Assembly: GCA_027623555.1 (NCBI GenBank)
Contig: JAQBSZ010000007.1
Location: 79,442 to 143,441, forward strand
From: Pseudomonadota bacterium
GTDB taxonomy: Bacteria; Pseudomonadota; Gammaproteobacteria; Pseudomonadales; Pseudohongiellaceae
Direction: 5' to 3'
DNA length: 64,000 nt
Shown: piece by piece, positions 25,569 to 34,279 of the stretch
How positions within the stretch are numbered: position 1 is the first letter of the stretch
Layout: each line of letters starts with the position of its first letter
Program-made: the position numbers and the translations under genes
Notes under the pieces: generated by a model
The model's input: the letters and a program-made list of their open reading frames with translations, nothing else
Told to the model about the DNA's origin: nothing
Databases searched by the model: none

Positions 25569-27692
25569 ATGGGTAGTCTGCTTGAGGAATTGAGGAGACG
25601 TAAAGTCTTCAGAACTGCTGCCGTTTATACGGTCGGTGCGTGGGTGCTTGTTCAAGTTGCAGACATTCTTCTTCCAACCTTTAATGCCCCCTTATGGATC
25701 AATCAGGCAATAATAATTGTCTTGTTGCTGGGCTTTCCTGTCGCCCTGGCACTGGCCTGGGCGGTAGATCTCACTCCAGAAGGCATCATTAGGACTTCAG
25801 AATCTTCAGACTATCTAGCAAAAAACTCTTCAAGCAACCGGTTCAGTGCAATTGCTTTAGGACTTGTTACATTTGCAGTGGCCTTTCTTTTTGTTGACAG
25901 ATACTTTCTTGTCAATCAACTCGATGGTACCGGCTCAAATGGTGAACCAATCGCCGCAGTTGCCTCAAACCTGTCAAAGACTTTCATAAATCTTGAAAAA
26001 TTGCAGAAGCGCAGCGAAGGCGGATATGCCAGTTTCGATTTTACACCTGACAGTAGAGCCATCGTGTACACAAGTTTTAACGAAGGTATATACAAGCTCC
26101 ACACCCGGGAACTCACTGAACTGGGATCAGAGACTATTCTTGAAAATGATGACGGCATCTTTCTTCCCAAAATATCTCCGGATGGCCAACGAATTCTATA
26201 TTGGTCTGAGAGTGAGTTACGTGTAATGCCTGTTCAGGGTGGCGCTTCGCAAACCATAACGGCAGCAGTAGTCCCTAATAGCCATGCGTGGCTCACCCAG
26301 AATACTGTCGTGTATACACGAAATCCGGATTTTTCAATTCACGTAGTAGATATCAACGGCGAAGAATTGCAGTCATTTGGCAGTAGTCTTAATAGAAATG
26401 GCATCTATATCGACCCGGAGCCACTTCCCGGCACTAGTAGCATTCTCTACTCTGTCGGTGCCAACAACGAGTATTGGGAAATGCACCTTGTTGACCAGGA
26501 AACTGGCGCATCAACTCCTCTAATCAGAGATGCGTTTGAATCTCAATACATGAATTCAGGTCATATTATTTTTGTAAGAGCTGGGTTCTTGTGGGCGGCT
26601 CCATTCGATATTGATTCCTTACAAATAACTGGTTCAGCGTTTCCAATTGTCGACGGTGTGCAGAATGTATATAACTATGCCGCAGCAGCCTATGCAGTTT
26701 CTTCACAAGGAGAACTGATCTACCTGGGTGGACCATCTGAGTATATAGATGTCTATTCACTGGTTATGGTGGACAGCAATGGCGCTGAAGAATCTTTGAA
26801 ACTGGAGCCAGGGAACTATCGCGAACCCACGATATCGCCATCCGGCTCACACCTTGCACTGTCAGTAATTCAACCTGGCGGAGTAAGCGATATCTGGGTA
26901 TACGATTTTTCTCTAGGTGTACTGAATCGTATTACCACTACTGGCGGAGCGATGAATCCTGTTTGGTTTCCAAACGGTGAGCAAATAGCCTTCAATGATA
27001 TTCAAAGTGACCTTGGTTTGTGGGTCGCCAACTCGGACGGAACGGGACAACCCCAACGTTTGTTTGGAGAAGACATACTTTCAGGCCCGAGCGCTTTTTC
27101 TCCGGATGGTAATTACCTCGTTTACATTCAAGGGTCTCATCCAGCTTGGGATATTAAGGTGTTGGATATGACCGGCAACACTTTGGTGGGACAAGACTTG
27201 ATTTCAACTCAGTTTGAGGAAAGACAGGCGTCCATTTCCCCCGATGGACGCTGGATAGCTTATGTTAGCCACGAGACAGATCATTCCGAAATTTATGTGC
27301 GCCCATTCCCCAATGTGGACGACAACAAATGGCGAGTCACTTCAACGGGAGGTGAAGAGCCGCAATGGAGCGCTGAGGACGGCACCCTCTACCTTTATTA
27401 CATTTCACTCTATGAGTCATTCCAGACACTGGTCAGAGTTCCAGTCTCCGCAAATCCCAATTTCTCGTTTGGGAAAATCGAAACAGTAACCGAGATTGAT
27501 AGACTGGAAGCCAACGAACCGAGTTACGCCATTTCACCGATAGATCATCGCGTGTTGCTGATAAGAGAATTGGAAGTTGAAGAGGAAGGAACTGACCATC
27601 CTTCACAGGCGATCTTCGTCGACAACTGGAGTGAAGAAATCAATCGTCTGGCACCTTCTACGGTTTTAGCTTCACCCCAACCATTGGATTAA
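25569..27692 (+). CDS. Membrane-anchored PD40 (TolB-like) beta-propeller protein
   Basis: A 707-residue protein. The N-terminus (ELRRRKVFRTAAVYTVGAWV, then VADILLPTF and GFPVALALAWAVDLTPEG) is a module often found in front of TPR or propeller domains in adenylate-cyclase-like and winged-helix signalling proteins. It has two helices, and a third helix lies at about 95-116. The rest is a periplasmic TolB/PD40 propeller with repeats such as PDSRAIVYTSF, SPDGQRILYW, FPNGEQIAFND, SPDGNYLVYIQ and SPDGRWIAYVS. No DNA-binding or cyclase domain is present, so it may be a sensor or scaffold. AAGGGAT precedes the ATG. Confidence 0.8.
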   Translation: MGSLLEELRRRKVFRTAAVYTVGAWVLVQVADILLPTFNAPLWINQAIIIVLLLGFPVALALAWAVDLTPEGIIRTSESSDYLAKNSSSNRFSAIALGLVTFAVAFLFVDRYFLVNQLDGTGSNGEPIAAVASNLSKTFINLEKLQKRSEGGYASFDFTPDSRAIVYTSFNEGIYKLHTRELTELGSETILENDDGIFLPKISPDGQRILYWSESELRVMPVQGGASQTITAAVVPNSHAWLTQNTVVYTRNPDFSIHVVDINGEELQSFGSSLNRNGIYIDPEPLPGTSSILYSVGANNEYWEMHLVDQETGASTPLIRDAFESQYMNSGHIIFVRAGFLWAAPFDIDSLQITGSAFPIVDGVQNVYNYAAAAYAVSSQGELIYLGGPSEYIDVYSLVMVDSNGAEESLKLEPGNYREPTISPSGSHLALSVIQPGGVSDIWVYDFSLGVLNRITTTGGAMNPVWFPNGEQIAFNDIQSDLGLWVANSDGTGQPQRLFGEDILSGPSAFSPDGNYLVYIQGSHPAWDIKVLDMTGNTLVGQDLISTQFEERQASISPDGRWIAYVSHETDHSEIYVRPFPNVDDNKWRVTSTGGEEPQWSAEDGTLYLYYISLYESFQTLVRVPVSANPNFSFGKIETVTEIDRLEANEPSYAISPIDHRVLLIRELEVEEEGTDHPSQAIFVDNWSEEINRLAPSTVLASPQPLD

Positions 27693-27790
27693 GCCAAAAT
27701 CGACCACTTTAGCCAATTCAAACGATTGATATGAACAACTGCACAGCATGATTTCACTTGTTGTTAATTTTCTGATGACGAGGATACGCT

Positions 27791-29527
27791 ATGACTGGAA
27801 AAATAGGTTCCGTACCATTACTTACAAGTATTGCTTTCTGCAATTGTTTTGCAGCCACTAGTAGCTGCGCTCCAAGCCAGGAAGAGACAAGCAATGGTAC
27901 TTGTTACTCGCTAATCCAGGGCTCCACAAATTCTCCCGCACTGGCTTACCACTCAATCGCTCTGCCCGAAGGATGGTTGCCAGCAGACGGATTGGTTATC
28001 TTCAATCACGGATTGGATCCCTACCTGGAAGGATTTGAAGATCAGTCACATCTCAAGATTTACGAAACACTCGTTGATGGCTACTTTACTGCCGACGTCC
28101 AGCCGAATCCCAGTCTTGGTCCTTTTGCTGACGCTGTCATTTCCCAGGGATTTGCTATGGCTGCATCCAGTTATACACAAACTGGTTGGGCAGTTTTTGA
28201 TTCGCATCTCGCCAACAAAGCGCTTTACCAGGAGTTTTTGTCACATGCAGGCGCTACACCTCAGAAATTGTATTTCATAGGAGGTTCGTTAGGTGGAATT
28301 GTCACCATGCGAGACATGGAAGACGATAGGCTGCCCGAAATACCTGAAGCAAGAGGTGCACTTTTGTTATGTGGTGCCGTCGCTGGTGCTGTGAATTGGT
28401 ACCAGGCCTATGATCTACGCATGGTCTATGATGCAGTGTGTAAAAGAACGGGAGATGATCTGCCTAGTCCCTGGTACAAAATTCCAACAGTAATCACCGG
28501 AGAATTGGAGGCGTTGGAATCCATAGATAGTTGTACCAGTTTGGGGCTCAAATACTTTTATTATTCAACAATTCCAAACCCTTTCCTTGCCGAAATTGCA
28601 TGGAGAGCAGCGGCTGACGACGAACAGGAAGACAACTTGCAAAAACTGACTGAACTAACTGGCATCGTCGAAGACTGGCTACCGACCAATATTGCCTACG
28701 CGACATTCGAGCTTCCCAGGTTGATCAATTGGCCCAGCAAATTGAATGGAGTGAATCCATTTGGCAATGTGGGCGTCGACTACAAGGATGCTGCTGTCAA
28801 TTATGATATTGCCCGTCGGGTTGTGCTCCCCACTGTGCGAGATCAACTCTTCAAAAACTACACGCCAAATGGAATTATCGGCGCCACAAATGTTGTATCA
28901 ATTCACACGTCAAGAGATGGACTGGTCAGACCGGAAAATCAGAATACTCTGTTAAACATGGCTACATTGCCCTCGAATCAACTCACAGTCGCCGTTAAAC
29001 CTGAAACACAAGCAAGTCATTGTGGATTTACCGAGGCTGAAGGAGTAGGAGCCTGGAACGCACTGTTAAATTGGACCGAACCTCCTGCAGGAGTGCAACC
29101 GGATCATACTGATATCAACCCGGCGTTCTTGCCCCCTACGGTACTCGGTGGCGATTTACTCACCTTCTCTCGAGAGAACCTCGCCACTGTGCAGGGTAAT
29201 AATACATTTGATGCAAATACTGGATTATTGGCAGTTGAAAAACTTCAAATTGAACGTGATGACAATGTTTTTGATGGCGTATTGCAGTGGAATGGAGATT
29301 TGACCAATCCTGAATTTTTAGTTATCAGTGCTACTCGCATTGCAAGAATCAGTTTTTGGCAACACGGTGCACTTTACGATCCCGACGAGGAATTGTTATA
29401 TATCCCGAAAGTCTTAGTATCAAACATGCCCCCTCCTCATCACTATCTTAACGGACGAAGACTCGACGTTTATATGGAACCTGTAGTTAGTGACTTAAGT
29501 GTTCTAAGACCTTTGGAGATCGAATAG
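27791..29527 (+). CDS. Exported alpha/beta hydrolase of unknown substrate
   Basis: A 578-residue protein with a hydrophobic leader; a cysteine near residue 26 leaves lipoprotein status open. The fold is read from FNHGLDPYLEGFE (oxyanion region), FIGGSLGGIVTM with the nucleophile Ser in GGSLGG, SRDGLVRPENQ with a candidate acid, and ASHCGFTEAEG with the catalytic His. The last 120 residues form an extra beta-rich region. Substrate could be an ester or peptide. A GAGG ribosome-binding site precedes the ATG. It follows the PD40 gene by 98 bp in the same direction. Confidence 0.75.
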   Translation: MTGKIGSVPLLTSIAFCNCFAATSSCAPSQEETSNGTCYSLIQGSTNSPALAYHSIALPEGWLPADGLVIFNHGLDPYLEGFEDQSHLKIYETLVDGYFTADVQPNPSLGPFADAVISQGFAMAASSYTQTGWAVFDSHLANKALYQEFLSHAGATPQKLYFIGGSLGGIVTMRDMEDDRLPEIPEARGALLLCGAVAGAVNWYQAYDLRMVYDAVCKRTGDDLPSPWYKIPTVITGELEALESIDSCTSLGLKYFYYSTIPNPFLAEIAWRAAADDEQEDNLQKLTELTGIVEDWLPTNIAYATFELPRLINWPSKLNGVNPFGNVGVDYKDAAVNYDIARRVVLPTVRDQLFKNYTPNGIIGATNVVSIHTSRDGLVRPENQNTLLNMATLPSNQLTVAVKPETQASHCGFTEAEGVGAWNALLNWTEPPAGVQPDHTDINPAFLPPTVLGGDLLTFSRENLATVQGNNTFDANTGLLAVEKLQIERDDNVFDGVLQWNGDLTNPEFLVISATRIARISFWQHGALYDPDEELLYIPKVLVSNMPPPHHYLNGRRLDVYMEPVVSDLSVLRPLEIE

Positions 29528-29626
29528 ACACTAGATACATTAAAAGTGGGGAATAGAAAGGCATTCATGCCCAATAAAACTGTTACAGCAAGCGATAGTC
29601 AGGCGAAATAAAAGTATCCATGTGCA

Positions 29627-30142
29627 TCATTTGATCCAAATAAAAGGAAGGGGCCGGGCATTTTCTCCAAAAGAAAAGTAAAAGGCGCCCTTGATTAAGT
29701 TGGAATTTGCATCGAATGCTGCCCACTCAACAAAATAGTAGTCAGCGTCGGGCAGTACCGGTAATGGCTGGACAAAATGCACACCGGTCCCATCGCGATA
29801 GCGAAACCCGATATCGATAGGTTCCTTGCCCTGACTGGGCTCTTTAAGCACCAGCTTCACCAATCTCACGTTGGACTGGAAATGCAACATGACCGACTCA
29901 GGGGCAACCGCCAGCACCTCATCGTTATCGGGCATTGAAACTACCTGCCTGTTACCTGATGCAGGCATACCATGCGCCCCGTGCTGAGCGAATGATCGAG
30001 GAATGAAGACTGCACATAACAGGAAAATCAATGCCATCAAGAAATGGCTTGAATTGCTATCCCGGTCCCGAGTTACCACATTAAAATCCTTGATAAAAAC
30101 TCCGCGCTTCATACGGAAAGAAGCGCCTAACCCTGGTTCCAA
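29627..30142 (-). CDS. CopC-domain-like exported protein
   Basis: A protein of up to 171 residues; the signal-like helix MALIFLLCAVFIPRSFAQ starts at residue 36, so the true start may be internal (ATG at 30037 or 30112). The mature part begins HGAHGM and then follows the CopC pattern: VLAVAPESVMLHFQSNVRLV, a beta core, PLPVLPDADYYFVEWAAFD and a final FYFSFG. CopC binds copper in the periplasm through an N-terminal His and internal His or Met; the His-rich mature N-terminus fits. It lies downstream of a PHM-like copper enzyme gene in the same direction. Confidence 0.7.
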   Translation of the reverse strand: MEPGLGASFRMKRGVFIKDFNVVTRDRDSNSSHFLMALIFLLCAVFIPRSFAQHGAHGMPASGNRQVVSMPDNDEVLAVAPESVMLHFQSNVRLVKLVLKEPSQGKEPIDIGFRYRDGTGVHFVQPLPVLPDADYYFVEWAAFDANSNLIKGAFYFSFGENARPLPFIWIK

Positions 30143-30202
30143 TGTATAGCTAGTATTGTATATTCAGTTTGATACTTCCAGTTCAAGACTTTCAGTTCAA
30201 GA

Positions 30203-31213
30203 CTAAGGCGTCACGTTTACCGTCAGATACTGATCACTGTAGAGCCCGCCGTCATCAGCCCTGCCCCACAACAGATAAGTGCCAGGCTCATCGAAGGTGG
30301 CAGTCACGTCAATAACTCCATCCTCGGGTAATTTTGGTGGCACCCACAGCCAGCTCCATGGCGAGTTTGCCGATGGGCGCGTATCTTCCCAGGGCTTAAC
30401 CTGGGGTGGGTCAAAATGGACCAATTCCTGTACATTTTTCAGGCCTTCGGGGGCACGGTACACATTCCATGAAAGGTACAAACCATTGTTCTTGGCCACA
30501 GTAGGCTTGGGTGGCGGAGTCATCATCATTCTGTTGCGCACCATTTCGGGTGTAGCCAGGACCGCGGCGGCGCCTCCCAGCAATCTGATACGCCGCATGG
30601 GATCAAAGGGTTCAGGCACACCATCGTCAGTTACGCGAGTCTGAAAAGATAACGGTTGTCCGACTCTGACAGTGCGAATCTCATCTCCGATCAATGCCAC
30701 CACCGGTGGAACATTGGCCCGGGTTTCAGCATCGGACGATCCCGCACCCAGAGCACCGGTTTCTGACATGATAATCATGTTATCAATCTTGTAATCGGCT
30801 CTCAGCGTACCGTAGGCCCTTCGCGTTAAGCCATTGGGGGAAGTCACTTCCCAGACCAGTTCGCTGTCTCCAAAATCGCCAGGTACCAGCACATCAAAGG
30901 TAAACCGATTGCGCCGGGGCAGGAAGTGGGTCGGTTGGCCTCGGTCAAGTTCGCCAGGTGTGAAGAAGTTGTTTTCTCCGACAGGAATATCCAGTTCCTC
31001 TTTCCAGTTATGGTTGAAGTATCCAAAAGTCAGAGAGATAGTGCCGTCGTCATTTTCACGCCAGCCTTCGTAAGCGACTTCTGTGTGCTGCCCACTCTGG
31101 TAGGTGTTTCTGGCGTAGTGGTAGGGTTGGTCAGCTGTCGCATAGCTGGAAAAAACCACCAGTGCCGCGGTAAGCAGCACGCTGATGGTTTTAATGGATT
31201 TGTAAGCCTTCAT
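30203..31213 (-). CDS. Exported protein of unknown function, Ig-like beta domains
   Basis: A 336-residue protein with a signal peptide (LLTAALVVFSSYATA). The mature sequence is beta-rich, with YEGWRENDDGTISLTFGYFN, a Pro-rich centre (PPPKPTVAKNN) and a C-terminal FDEPGTYLLWGRADDGGLYS that looks like an immunoglobulin-type last strand. I do not recognise a named family. AAGGC precedes the ATG. It lies between the PHM-like and CopC-like genes, all leftward, so it is probably a third member of that unit. Confidence 0.65.
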   Translation of the reverse strand: MKAYKSIKTISVLLTAALVVFSSYATADQPYHYARNTYQSGQHTEVAYEGWRENDDGTISLTFGYFNHNWKEELDIPVGENNFFTPGELDRGQPTHFLPRRNRFTFDVLVPGDFGDSELVWEVTSPNGLTRRAYGTLRADYKIDNMIIMSETGALGAGSSDAETRANVPPVVALIGDEIRTVRVGQPLSFQTRVTDDGVPEPFDPMRRIRLLGGAAAVLATPEMVRNRMMMTPPPKPTVAKNNGLYLSWNVYRAPEGLKNVQELVHFDPPQVKPWEDTRPSANSPWSWLWVPPKLPEDGVIDVTATFDEPGTYLLWGRADDGGLYSDQYLTVNVTP

Positions 31214-31311
31214 AGCTTGCCTTCTTGGGAATTTCTTAAGTTGCTAGTTCGTAGTTTGGCAACGAGCTGGACTCCACCTGGGAGCCTCTAGCTCAGTTAC
31301 CGGTTTAGGCA

Positions 31312-31351
31312 CTGGCAATGAATGAAACTGCCTGGTTTCATTCATTGCCAG
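31312..31351. terminator. Perfect 17-bp stem hairpin between PHM-like and downstream gene
   Basis: Two 17-nt arms (CTGGCAATGAATGAAAC and its exact complement) enclose a 6-nt loop. It lies 15 bp after the PHM-like stop on the leftward strand. There is no long T run, so it may stabilise the 3' end or attenuate rather than act as a classical terminator. Confidence 0.6.
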
Positions 31352-31366
31352 AATAGTAATCCTCCG

Positions 31367-32776
31367 TCAATCACTGGCCGCGGAAGAATCTTCTAGAGGC
31401 CATACCAGCGGCGTTAGACATAACGGACATCCTATGACGTGGTCGTTGGGTCCGAGCTTAAGGTTGGTGCGCCGCTTTTCCATTTCTTCGCCGAATTGTT
31501 CATCGTTCATGGTCACCCTGATTCCCAGGTCAATAAACATATTCGTTACCGAGCGGTTACCGGCACCCTGCCAGTTGCGCGCATCCGGCACATTGGGATT
31601 CGCTTGGGTGTTATCGAAATATCCCGTGATGTGAAGAATTGTGCCTTTAGGTAACAGCGGTGTGTAGTCATCTTCAAAGGGATAACCTCGCACCCAATTG
31701 TGGTCATACCCTACACAGGACAGAGTCTCAACCGAGTAACCCCAGATCGCTTCCAGGCACATGCGCTCACCGGGAGCATGCAGGTGTGGCTCGAAGGTGA
31801 TGACCTTGGTGTGTTGTGTCAGCACTTGATAAGCGTGCATCTCCTGATCCCGGGCATCGCCCTCGACGCTGAGATCAACCCCGTTCCCGAGGATGCTGAT
31901 TTGTGACCTGTATTTCGGTTCATAATCCTTCGGGTGGAAAGTGAAGCCAATCTGCAGGTGACCTGTGGTATCTCGCCCATTGGAGTGCATGTGTACCGAA
32001 TCGGTGAAGAAGGCGGAATTCGCTTTTAGCTTGGGACCAGCATCCGGATCGAATACGTCACCATTGCGGCCCACTTCGTGAACTGGCCAATTGGTAGCCT
32101 CACCGGGGATTACCGCGCCATTCTCGTCTAATAGTTCAGTACGCCAGATCATGTGATGAAAAATGTACAGCCCACCCACGGTGTCAGAAGCCTCGGCGCC
32201 AACCCCCACATCATTCACTTCCACGATCTCCACTGACTTCACATAGCGATCCTCTGTCAGGCCTGTGGGAATACTGGGAATCTCACCCCACCAGTCGGGT
32301 CGACCGGCGGCCATGAAGAAATCTTCGGTATTCACGATAAGGTCGGGCTCGCCCAGCTTCCACTTGGTAGTGTCATCGAAAACCAGGGGCTCTGGTGAGT
32401 CGGCAGAGTCCCCTCTAGGAGTGCCCGTTCGCGCCCAGGTGGAAATAGCGGCAATTTCAACATCGCTGAGGGATGGATCATTCTTGAAATGCTGAATGCC
32501 AATTTCTTTTTCAGCGTACCAGGGCGGCATGGCACCGGCTCGGTCACGCAGGCCAGTCTTGTACTCAATGAGCCCGGCAAAGGGAGCTACCTGGTCATAG
32601 GTAACCAGCGACATTGGAGCCACACCGCCAGGGCGGTGACAATTCTGGCAGCTGCGCTGCAGGATTGGCTCGATATCTTTGTGGAAAGTCACTTCCTGCG
32701 CCACGATCATCGGTGTAAACACCATTCCCGCAACCGCAAGTAACGAACCTTTACTCAACAATGACAAAAATCGCAT
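31367..32776 (-). CDS. Cytochrome c-fused PHM-like copper monooxygenase
   Basis: A 469-residue exported protein starting at an ATG with GAGGAG upstream (32776). After the signal comes a cytochrome c site C43-Q-N-C46-H47. The later part carries the histidine pattern of copper type II ascorbate-dependent monooxygenases such as PHM: F-H-H-M (CuH pair), H-M-H-S-N-G, then E-P-H-L-H-A-P-G-E-R-M (CuM His-x-His). The haem could supply electrons in place of ascorbate. Such fusions occur in environmental bacteria, but the substrates are unknown. The next genes downstream are an unknown exported protein and a CopC-like protein. Confidence 0.75.
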   Translation of the reverse strand: MRFLSLLSKGSLLAVAGMVFTPMIVAQEVTFHKDIEPILQRSCQNCHRPGGVAPMSLVTYDQVAPFAGLIEYKTGLRDRAGAMPPWYAEKEIGIQHFKNDPSLSDVEIAAISTWARTGTPRGDSADSPEPLVFDDTTKWKLGEPDLIVNTEDFFMAAGRPDWWGEIPSIPTGLTEDRYVKSVEIVEVNDVGVGAEASDTVGGLYIFHHMIWRTELLDENGAVIPGEATNWPVHEVGRNGDVFDPDAGPKLKANSAFFTDSVHMHSNGRDTTGHLQIGFTFHPKDYEPKYRSQISILGNGVDLSVEGDARDQEMHAYQVLTQHTKVITFEPHLHAPGERMCLEAIWGYSVETLSCVGYDHNWVRGYPFEDDYTPLLPKGTILHITGYFDNTQANPNVPDARNWQGAGNRSVTNMFIDLGIRVTMNDEQFGEEMEKRRTNLKLGPNDHVIGCPLCLTPLVWPLEDSSAASD

Positions 32777-32981
32777 CAATTTCTCCTCAATCAGTACAAG
32801 AATCATTCAAGCAAAACCTGGTTGGGTATACAGAGGCTAGAATGATTGAAACGTAAAGAGGGATTAGAATCAATTTTGCGGTGAAATTCTTCCTAAATTC
32901 TGAGGAATGTTGATCAGATTCCTAGAATCGGAGACTTCCTTGATGTAGAACAAGGAATTGGATAGAGCACTCTGGAGGGAG

Positions 32982-33114
32982 GGGACACTCATGACATAAC
33001 AGCTTAACGACCCAAGTTATCAAAATTGCTATTTTTCGAGCAGCAATTCGTGCTGCCCTATTTCCGGCGATCGCCAGAATTTAACAGCTTAAGTTGTTAA
33101 GTCATGAGTGTCCC
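32982..33114. mobile_element. 133-bp element with long imperfect terminal inverted repeats
   Basis: Left end GGGACACTCATGACATAACA and right end (read inverted) GGGACACTCATGACTTAACA differ at one of 20 positions and stay similar for six more. The interior has a GCAGCAATTCGTGCTGC hairpin. No clear target-site duplication is visible and there is no reading frame. It fits a second MITE-like family, or a large hairpin RNA, in the gap before the gene at 33191. Confidence 0.7.
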
Positions 33115-33190
33115 TAATCATTTCTCAGCATTCACAATTGGTGTTAGCATCATTGGCGTTACGAATTGACCTGAAAGGGGGGTTTGACAA

Positions 33191-34171
33191 GTGACATCTC
33201 TGTCCACAATACGCTGGCTAGTGCTGAGCCTGGTCCCTACTCTAGGATTTGCGGCAGAAAATTATGCAGTACCGCGAACCGAGTGGGGATTGCCTGACCT
33301 GCAGGGCGTCTGGAACTTTTCTTCCAATACCCCGATGCAACGCCCTGTCCAATTCGGTAACCGCCAATATCTCACTGACGAGGAAGTTGCTGAACTGGAA
33401 GCCAGCTTAGCTGCGCGAGATGATGCAGCAGATGCCGCAATACCTTTTGCCGGGGTTGATGAATCCTACAACGACTTCTGGGTTGAAAGTGCGGGACTCG
33501 GCGAAGCCCGACTGACTTCCCATGTGATTTACCCTGAAGATGGCCGTCTGCCACCGCTACAACCCGATGCCCGTGTGGCGGATTACAGCCGCCCACCTGC
33601 GCGACCCGTGCGCAGCACATTGGGTATCTTATTTGCCTCAGATGGCCCTGAAGATCGTTCCCTGTCTGATCGCTGCCTGATCGGTTTCAATGCCGGCCCT
33701 CCGGTGACTCCCAGTTTTTACAATAACAATCTACAGATTGTGCAGAACAAAGACCACGTAGTAATCATGACCGAGATGGTCCACGATGCGCGCATAGTGC
33801 CTCTGGATAATCGCCCTCACGCGCCTGCCGAAATCGGCTTCTGGACTGGGGATTCTCGTGGCTATTGGGAAGGCGATACCCTGGTGGTGGAATCCCGAAA
33901 TTTCAATGGCCTGACTAATTCTTTCTCCAACTCAGGCAGCTCAGAAAACAAACGCTTGATCGAGAAATTCACTCGCGTGGCTCACGACAGAATCGACTAT
34001 CAATTTACTGTAGATGATCCGTCAACATTCACAGACAAGATAGTTGGCCTGATACCCATCTACAAAGTAGCTGGACAAATTTTTGAGTATGCCTGTCATG
34101 AAGGAAACTATGGCATAGTGAATATTTTGCGCGGAGCACGTGTCGAGGAACAACTGAATAGGGACAACTAA
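33191..34171 (+). CDS. Exported 'RTEW' family protein, full-length paralogue
   Basis: A 326-residue secreted protein starting at a GTG (AAAGGGGGG upstream), with a signal ending G-F-A-A. The mature protein opens with VPRTEWGLPDLQGVWNFSS, a motif I know only from uncharacterised exported proteins of environmental bacteria. Conserved stretches include DRCLIGFNAGPPVTPS, NNNLQIVQNKDHVVIMTEM and GDSRGYWEGDTLVVESRNFN; the end is YACHEGNYGIVNILRGAR. No enzyme motif is seen. A paralogue with a shorter C-terminus lies at 60296-61210. Confidence 0.72.
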   Translation: MTSLSTIRWLVLSLVPTLGFAAENYAVPRTEWGLPDLQGVWNFSSNTPMQRPVQFGNRQYLTDEEVAELEASLAARDDAADAAIPFAGVDESYNDFWVESAGLGEARLTSHVIYPEDGRLPPLQPDARVADYSRPPARPVRSTLGILFASDGPEDRSLSDRCLIGFNAGPPVTPSFYNNNLQIVQNKDHVVIMTEMVHDARIVPLDNRPHAPAEIGFWTGDSRGYWEGDTLVVESRNFNGLTNSFSNSGSSENKRLIEKFTRVAHDRIDYQFTVDDPSTFTDKIVGLIPIYKVAGQIFEYACHEGNYGIVNILRGARVEEQLNRDN

Positions 34172-34279
34172 TTCAGTAACCGGTATTCTTTTGGCAATAC
34201 AGGGAGACGAAGGGAATTAAATTTAATCAGTTGTACAAAGTTGGTCCTTCTGCTCTGACCCCCTATTTGATTCCTGGCT

